Shown here piece after piece: positions 6,129 through 9,939 of a stretch of DNA of 9,939 nucleotides. Below the pieces are notes generated by a model. That model had not been told where the DNA came from, ran no database searches, and saw nothing but the letters and a program-made list of their open reading frames with translations. Positions within the stretch are counted from its first letter, which is position 1; every line of letters starts with the position of its first letter. The position numbers and the translations under genes are program-made. Source of the stretch: Anaerolineales bacterium (lineage in GTDB: Bacteria; Chloroflexota; Anaerolineae; Anaerolineales; E44-bin32). The stretch covers positions 1 through 9,939 of the forward strand of contig DAOUTT010000050.1 of assembly GCA_030668545.1 (NCBI GenBank). The letters are read 5' to 3'.

Positions 6129-6143
6129 ACTGCACGCTGCAGT
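6129..6143 (-). promoter_or_regulatory. Small hairpin upstream of the Nudix gene ribosome site
   Basis: ACTGCA-cgc-TGCAGT is a perfect 6-bp inverted repeat with a 3-bp centre, 8 nt upstream of the GGAGG at 6120-6116. It could be an RNA hairpin affecting translation or a DNA operator. No function can be assigned. Confidence 0.3.
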
Positions 6144-6228
6144 CTTCAAGGTGCTGGATCTGACCCGCCTCCATACTGAACCTATTTCCAGAGTGCAAAG
6201 AAACTAGGTTAAAAAAAGCACTTATTAG

Positions 6229-7002
6229 TCATTTCTTGTGCATCCGCCGGGCAAAAACCAGGTACCCAGTGTGCGCGATCATGCGGTCCGTGGGGCGTAA
6301 ACGTTCAGCAACTGGTTTATAAAACCGCAGCAGGATTTCGGCTACATCGGCCATATCGAAATGTTCTTCCTCGATTTTACTCAGCAAGGCGGCAACCTGG
6401 TTGGTTGTCGGTAGGATCGTTCCCAGCACACCTCCATTAGCTAGAACCTTATGAATTTGAGAGAGATACAATTCCGGCTTCGGTAGATCTAGGAAAACTG
6501 CGTCGACGTCCTTTTCGGCAATTCCATCGGCGATATCTTCCAGAGTGAAATCCACACGATCCATTAAACCAACGCGCTCGAGATTTTGCTTGGACAGATC
6601 CTGCATATCCTCACGACGATCGTATGAATATACTTTCCCATGCTCCCCCACCATCCAGGCGAATGCGGTGGTCAGGGCGCCAGAGCCTGTACCTGCTTCG
6701 AGGACACGCGTTCCCGGTCCAATCGATAGGCGCAGGAGGATGTACCCGATATCTTTAGGGAATATGATCTGCGAGTTTCGGCGGGTATTGCGGACGAGAT
6801 CATGCAGAGTGGGGGGGATAAATAAATAGGAGGCTCCCAAATGCGTTTCGACGACTCGCCCCCATGGTGAGCCTATAAGATCGTTGTGGAAGATAGATCC
6901 CTTATGGGTTTGGTATTCACGATCGGCTTCGAGCTTGAAGATCGTTTGTTTATTATTTGGTAATTGGAGCATGGCTAGATCGCCAACATCTGCGATTCGC
7001 AT
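6229..7002 (-). CDS. trmI: tRNA (adenine-58-N1)-methyltransferase TrmI
   Basis: This cytosolic SAM-dependent enzyme makes m1A58 in the T-loop of tRNAs, which stabilises tRNA. The 257-residue product matches the bacterial/archaeal TrmI length. A small N-terminal beta domain (about 1-65) is followed by the Rossmann domain: SAM motif I RVLEAGTGSGALT (99-111), acidic strand end YSYDRREDM (125-133), LEDIADG (154-160), and the family motif DAVFLDLPKP (167-176). The C-terminal MIAHTGYLVFARR (241-253) is characteristic. ATG 7002 is chosen because AGGAGG (7016-7011) lies 8 nt upstream; an upstream GTG at 7029 is not needed. It follows the methyltransferase gene by 73 nt on the same strand, and the Nudix gene comes 127 nt later. 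No clear terminator follows, although a T7 run occurs on this strand near 6211-6217. Confidence 0.95.
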   Translation of the reverse strand: MRIADVGDLAMLQLPNNKQTIFKLEADREYQTHKGSIFHNDLIGSPWGRVVETHLGASYLFIPPTLHDLVRNTRRNSQIIFPKDIGYILLRLSIGPGTRVLEAGTGSGALTTAFAWMVGEHGKVYSYDRREDMQDLSKQNLERVGLMDRVDFTLEDIADGIAEKDVDAVFLDLPKPELYLSQIHKVLANGGVLGTILPTTNQVAALLSKIEEEHFDMADVAEILLRFYKPVAERLRPTDRMIAHTGYLVFARRMHKK

Positions 7003-7027
7003 GACTGCAGCCTCCTGGCAAGGTTGC

Positions 7028-7066
7028 ACCTATTCTAATGGCAAATGACGCCTGCATACCTATTCT
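7028..7066. repeat. Direct repeat ACCTATTCT, 30-bp spacing
   Basis: The 9-mer ACCTATTCT occurs at 7028-7036 and 7058-7066, exactly 30 bp apart (about three helical turns), within the 73-nt gap before trmI. On the coding strand it reads AGAATAGGT. It could be paired regulator sites or chance. Confidence 0.35.
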
Positions 7067-7075
7067 GTCCGGCAA

Positions 7076-7726
7076 TCAAGCAGGCTTGAATCCTACAACG
7101 CGCAGCACACGGGCTCGCTCTTGTTCGATAATTTCAAATCGTGGGTGAAAGCCCGCCTCTTGGAGTGGGATCTTCCACTCCTCTCGCGGCTCGCCTGACT
7201 GTCCTGTGAAGCGGTATAGCCACGAAGCAAAACGGTCTGCGAGAGAATCTCCCGTGATTTGAACGAGTCCGATGATGACGAGTTCTCCATCCGGTTGCAG
7301 GACTCGGAAGGCTTCCGTCAGCGTTGCCGGATCGACGATATATTCACTTGGAAAGATGGCGATGATGTCAGAGAAGTGATTTGAGCGAAATGGAAGCGCT
7401 TGCGCACGACCCTGGGTGAGCATCGGGGTTATACCGCTGCGAACAAGATTACGCTGCGCGCGCTTGAGCATTTGAGTCGACGTATCCAATCCGACACTTC
7501 TATGGGCTGATCCTGAGAGATCGGCAAGCAGGTGTCCCGGTCCGGAACCCAGCTCAAGAAGGTCGCCGATTTGCGAGGAGGGTGTTGCAGCGGACTGCCA
7601 TTTCCGCCACTGTCCCATGGACGTTGTCCAGGCGACGAAGTCATACGCCCAGGCGAGGGTTGTATACAGGTGTTTGAAGAAGAAGCGCAGGAAAGAAGCG
7701 ATAAGGTTGGATGCTATTTTCCACAT
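7076..7726 (-). CDS. Class I SAM-dependent methyltransferase (UbiE-like), membrane-proximal
   Basis: A methyltransferase of unknown substrate, 216 residues. The N-terminus is strongly hydrophobic/aromatic (about 6-34, containing LYTTLAWAYDFVAW), which may dock on the membrane. SAM motif I is LLELGSGPGHLL (56-67), the acidic SAM-ribose residue is in GLDTS (79-83), GRAQALPF (106-113) is motif II-like, and a predicted strand VIIG follows FRVLQPDGE. This layout is shared with UbiE/Methyltransf_11 proteins acting on small or lipid molecules. ATG 7726 lies 13 nt inside the end of the deacetylase gene, so expression is probably coupled; the ribosome site is weak. Being downstream of a lipid kinase and a sugar deacetylase makes a lipid or glycolipid substrate plausible, but this is only contextual inference. 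Confidence 0.88.
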   Translation of the reverse strand: MWKIASNLIASFLRFFFKHLYTTLAWAYDFVAWTTSMGQWRKWQSAATPSSQIGDLLELGSGPGHLLADLSGSAHRSVGLDTSTQMLKRAQRNLVRSGITPMLTQGRAQALPFRSNHFSDIIAIFPSEYIVDPATLTEAFRVLQPDGELVIIGLVQITGDSLADRFASWLYRFTGQSGEPREEWKIPLQEAGFHPRFEIIEQERARVLRVVGFKPA

Positions 7727-8553
7727 CCCGTTTTATAGGTGTGTAGTTCGATATTTCCTGAGGCGATTGCCGAAAGTGCACTCTGATCGGTGAGAGCAGC
7801 TAGTTCCTGCTCACGAATGCGGTTGTAACCGCTTGTTTGCTCGAGCGATTCATCGGAATAACCAGGATGGCACATTATCTCGCTCGCCCCGTTGGGCAGT
7901 TCTTCCAGGAGCTTGATTAAATGGTCCAAGACCGCATTATTTCCAAAGAAGCTGGCATAAAAGTAATCTGGGTGTGGAATGGCGAATGTTTCCAGTTGTA
8001 CTTTTGCCTGCGTTCTGCTGAAGTCGATCATGTTGGCAGGATAAAGCTCAAATAAATCTTCTTCGCGAATGTCATTCGGAAACGGAGTGCGGACGCCGCA
8101 ATCATATTCAACCGCAAGTTCGGTTAGTAGCATCCAGATCTCAGTACAGGCTATGCCAAAATGGTGATGACTGTCGAGATGGTCAAGTTCCACCTCGGTC
8201 TGAAGGAAACGCTCGATCTGTGCTTTGCACTCTATCTTGACTTCAGCGGGGTCTAACATCTCCGGGTTACTGAAGATTAGATCCTTCCCGTGAAACCACC
8301 CGTTTTCGTCGACAAGCGTGGGGACTCGATCAGGCGGTGTTAGGGGTTTGCCGCAGGTGAGATTAAGGTGGACACCGAAAGCCAGAGAGGGAGCACGTTC
8401 AATTCCCCTGCGTACGTCTTCGAGGGCGCCAGGCAAGTTGATCATAACGGTTGTCGTTGTGACGAGACCGTTTAGATGAGCATCGCAGATCCCCCGGCTG
8501 ACGGATGGAGTGCGACCATAATCATCCGCGTTTACGATCAACCTGCGCTTCAC
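7714..8553 (-). CDS. ChbG/YdjC-family carbohydrate deacetylase (hopanoid/sugar N-deacetylase-like)
   Basis: This family removes N-acetyl groups from oligosaccharides such as chitobiose, or from glycolipids in HpnK-like members, using a metal-bound Asp/His site. The 279-residue product fits the family. VNADDYGRT (7-15) holds the catalytic/metal Asp pair, FGVHLNLT (59-66) the metal His62, HLDSHHHFG (125-133) the second His cluster, and EIMCHPGY (225-232) the C-terminal catalytic His. GTG 8553 is the best start: the conserved N-terminus (KRRLIVNADDYG) begins there, and it overlaps the lipid kinase stop as GTGA. An in-frame extension to 8658 would lie wholly inside the kinase gene. No strong ribosome site is visible, so translational coupling is likely. 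Substrate is unknown; linkage to a lipid kinase favours a glycolipid over free chitobiose (inference). Confidence 0.9.
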   Translation of the reverse strand: MKRRLIVNADDYGRTPSVSRGICDAHLNGLVTTTTVMINLPGALEDVRRGIERAPSLAFGVHLNLTCGKPLTPPDRVPTLVDENGWFHGKDLIFSNPEMLDPAEVKIECKAQIERFLQTEVELDHLDSHHHFGIACTEIWMLLTELAVEYDCGVRTPFPNDIREEDLFELYPANMIDFSRTQAKVQLETFAIPHPDYFYASFFGNNAVLDHLIKLLEELPNGASEIMCHPGYSDESLEQTSGYNRIREQELAALTDQSALSAIASGNIELHTYKTGCGK

Positions 8554-9440
8554 GGTGTGTAGATGTCCAATCGAGCAGGGAGCACGCGGTAACGAATTGT
8601 CGTTGCCGCTTCGGCTCTTATCTCCCCATCCGCCTGTATAGGTGTACCTGGAGAGCATGTGATCTCGAGCTGTTGTGTGTGATGCTGGTGGATAGCAGGA
8701 TCATGGATGTACTCACCGCTGATTGTTTTGGGGAGCAAGGAAAGCATTTTCCAGTGCGTCGGTGCATGCCCATAGACGAAGGTAAGCAAGCCATCTGTGG
8801 GGTCTGCATCGGGCGCCATTTTGAACATACCGCCGGTAACGGGGCAGTTCCCGACAGATACCAGGGACACAAGTCCTTCATACTCGCCATCATCCCAGCG
8901 GATATGCATCTCATATTCCGGTTTTGCGGCTATCGCCCGCAGCGCCGCTACAAGGTAGCGGATCACACCTCGCAGCCAGGTCATGCGAATGTTATAAATC
9001 GTCACGACAGGCTCTAATCCAACCGCGGAGTTGTTATCAAAGACCCAGTCGTTTACCTGGCCCAAGTCGATGCGGCGTGTCTTCCGCCCGAGGACTGCCT
9101 GAAGAGAGCCCACGATATCGAGAGGAAGCCCTAAATTCTTTATTAGATCATTTGCTGTCCCCAGCGGGATGATGCCGATAGGTCCAAGCACGCCTTCTGG
9201 ATCGGTCTGGTAGAGTCCGTTAATCACCTCGCCTATCGTTCCATCCCCGCCGGCAGCGATAATCGGATCTCTTCCCTCCCGGGCAGCTTGTTCCGCAAGT
9301 TCGGTCGCATGCTCTGGGCCCTGAGAGAGCACGACATCACAGTCGAGGGACAATTGCTTGAGCGCATTGATGATCTCTGGTGCTTTTTCTCCTGCCTTCC
9401 ATCGATTTGAGTACGGATTGAGTATGACTATGCCAGACAT
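8550..9440 (-). CDS. Diacylglycerol kinase-family lipid kinase (DagK/YegS-like)
   Basis: It is a soluble lipid kinase of the DAGK catalytic-domain superfamily, which phosphorylates diacylglycerol or related lipids with ATP at the membrane face, feeding phosphatidate recycling. The 296-residue product has the family length. Visible motifs: ILNPYSNRWKAGE (6-18), the nucleotide loop AAGGDGTIGEVINGL (62-76), PLGTANDL (92-99), the second-domain motif GGMFKMAPDADPTDG (203-217) and IQADGE (268-273) with the late Asp/Glu. ATG 9440 is preferred over the in-frame GTG at 9446, because GAGGTAGGTG lies just upstream. It begins 6 nt after the mgtE stop and its stop overlaps the deacetylase start (GTGA). 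It could equally act on a sphingoid or other lipid; the motifs do not separate these. Confidence 0.93.
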   Translation of the reverse strand: MSGIVILNPYSNRWKAGEKAPEIINALKQLSLDCDVVLSQGPEHATELAEQAAREGRDPIIAAGGDGTIGEVINGLYQTDPEGVLGPIGIIPLGTANDLIKNLGLPLDIVGSLQAVLGRKTRRIDLGQVNDWVFDNNSAVGLEPVVTIYNIRMTWLRGVIRYLVAALRAIAAKPEYEMHIRWDDGEYEGLVSLVSVGNCPVTGGMFKMAPDADPTDGLLTFVYGHAPTHWKMLSLLPKTISGEYIHDPAIHQHHTQQLEITCSPGTPIQADGEIRAEAATTIRYRVLPARLDIYTP

Positions 9441-9446
9441 TGTCAC

Positions 9447-9939
9447 CTACCTCATGTAATTAATGAAGACTGAAGCGAGTCCCAAGAAAAGTGCAAATCC
9501 TACACTATCCGTGACCGCTGTAACGAGAACGGTTGAAGCGAGCGCAGGATCTGCCCCGACCCTTTTCAAGATAAGCGGTACGAGCGTCCCAATCACCGTG
9601 GCGAGGATCATGTTCCCAACAAGAGCGAGGCCGAGGACTAAACCCAGGACTTCATTCCCCGTCCAAAGGTAGACACCCACAGCTGCTGCAGCGCCGATAA
9701 AGAGCCCTTGAAATAGACCAACTACAGCTTCTTTTGTGAGCGTTCGCCAGGCATCGCGGGGCTCGATCTCGTCCAGTGCGATGGCGCGGACGATGATTGC
9801 CAGCGTTTGTGTGGCTGTATTCCCGCCTAATCCTGCCACGACAGATAGAAACGCGGCGAGCAATGCAACCTGGGCAATAAGAGATTCGAATTGGGAGATA
9901 ACCCAGGAAGCGAAGAGTGCAGTAATGCCGCTCAAAAAT
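9447..9939 (-). CDS. mgtE: Magnesium transporter MgtE, C-terminal transmembrane domain (partial)
   Basis: MgtE is a Mg2+ channel gated by cytoplasmic N and CBS domains. Only the end of the protein is in the window: about 164 residues, the reading frame staying open to the right edge (a TTG at 9935 is internal, not the start). Matching the MgtE membrane domain are GLGGNTATQTLAIIVRAIAL, VGNMILATVIGTLVPLILKR and ADPALASTVLVTAVTDSVGF, with the Asp in VTDSVGF corresponding to the Mg2+-binding Asp of the pore. About four membrane helices are visible; the chain ends FINYMR. The lipid kinase gene follows after 6 nt, so mgtE heads or lies within the same operon. The N and CBS domains must be outside the window and cannot be checked. 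Confidence 0.93.
   Translation of the reverse strand, partial: FLSGITALFASWVISQFESLIAQVALLAAFLSVVAGLGGNTATQTLAIIVRAIALDEIEPRDAWRTLTKEAVVGLFQGLFIGAAAAVGVYLWTGNEVLGLVLGLALVGNMILATVIGTLVPLILKRVGADPALASTVLVTAVTDSVGFALFLGLASVFINYMR

Noticed and set aside
6190..6231. Terminator after trmI using the T7 run near 6211-6217
   Set aside because: Only a 4-bp GCAC/GTGC stem with a long loop can be drawn before it; too weak to call.
7076..7091. TCAAGC-ct-GCTTGA dyad at the methyltransferase stop
   Set aside because: Short, overlaps the stop codon and lacks a T tract; probably incidental.
8554..8658. Longer ChbG-like protein starting at 8658
   Set aside because: The extra 35 residues fall within the lipid kinase gene in another frame; the conserved N-terminus begins at GTG 8553.
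1..9939. Mobile elements, CRISPR arrays, tRNA or rRNA genes, toxin-antitoxin pairs
   Set aside because: No transposase, spaced identical repeats, cloverleaf or rRNA segment was seen; gene content is housekeeping throughout.

Overview
The window reads as ordinary chromosomal DNA of a bacterium, most likely a member of the Chloroflexota (Anaerolineae-like). This is an inference from protein style, especially a secreted Ig-like protein with a Thr/Pro-rich stalk and a C-terminal membrane anchor, not from a marker gene. There is no insertion sequence, phage gene, CRISPR array, tRNA or rRNA. Ten protein genes are supported, and both edge genes are cut by the window.

Left block (1-3764, minus strand): one operon reading leftwards, made of a membrane-anchored Ig-like protein, pth (peptidyl-tRNA hydrolase) and mfd (transcription-repair coupling factor, C-terminal third missing). 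Spacing is very tight: 4 nt between the first two genes and an ATGA stop/start overlap between pth and mfd. A good sigma70-type promoter sits at 3793-3821.

Central block (3765-5400, plus strand): a divergent intergenic region with its own promoter, then a short leader with a hairpin plus T7 tract, then an unrecognised tail-anchored protein built on a 15-residue repeat, then rplY/ctc (ribosomal protein L25, the 5S rRNA loop E binder) with a strong 3' hairpin. In Bacillus, ctc, pth and mfd lie close together in one direction; here the same genes are neighbours but split across divergent transcripts. The most interesting item is the rplY leader: just before the Shine-Dalgarno sequence is a perfect hairpin whose 6x6 internal loop (AAGGUA / GAGAGG) closely resembles bacterial 5S rRNA loop E in sequence and orientation. 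This suggests that L25 represses its own mRNA by target mimicry.

Right block (5505-9939, minus strand): reading leftwards from the edge, mgtE (Mg2+ transporter, C-terminal membrane domain only), a diacylglycerol-kinase-family lipid kinase, a ChbG/YdjC-type carbohydrate deacetylase, a class I SAM methyltransferase, trmI (tRNA m1A58 methyltransferase) and a NudL-like CoA-type Nudix hydrolase. The first four are contiguous or overlapping (6 nt gap, GTGA overlap, 13 nt overlap), so they are probably one transcript. trmI and the Nudix gene follow after gaps of 73 and 127 nt. The Nudix gene and rplY converge on a region with an rplY terminator and a small tandem hairpin repeat.
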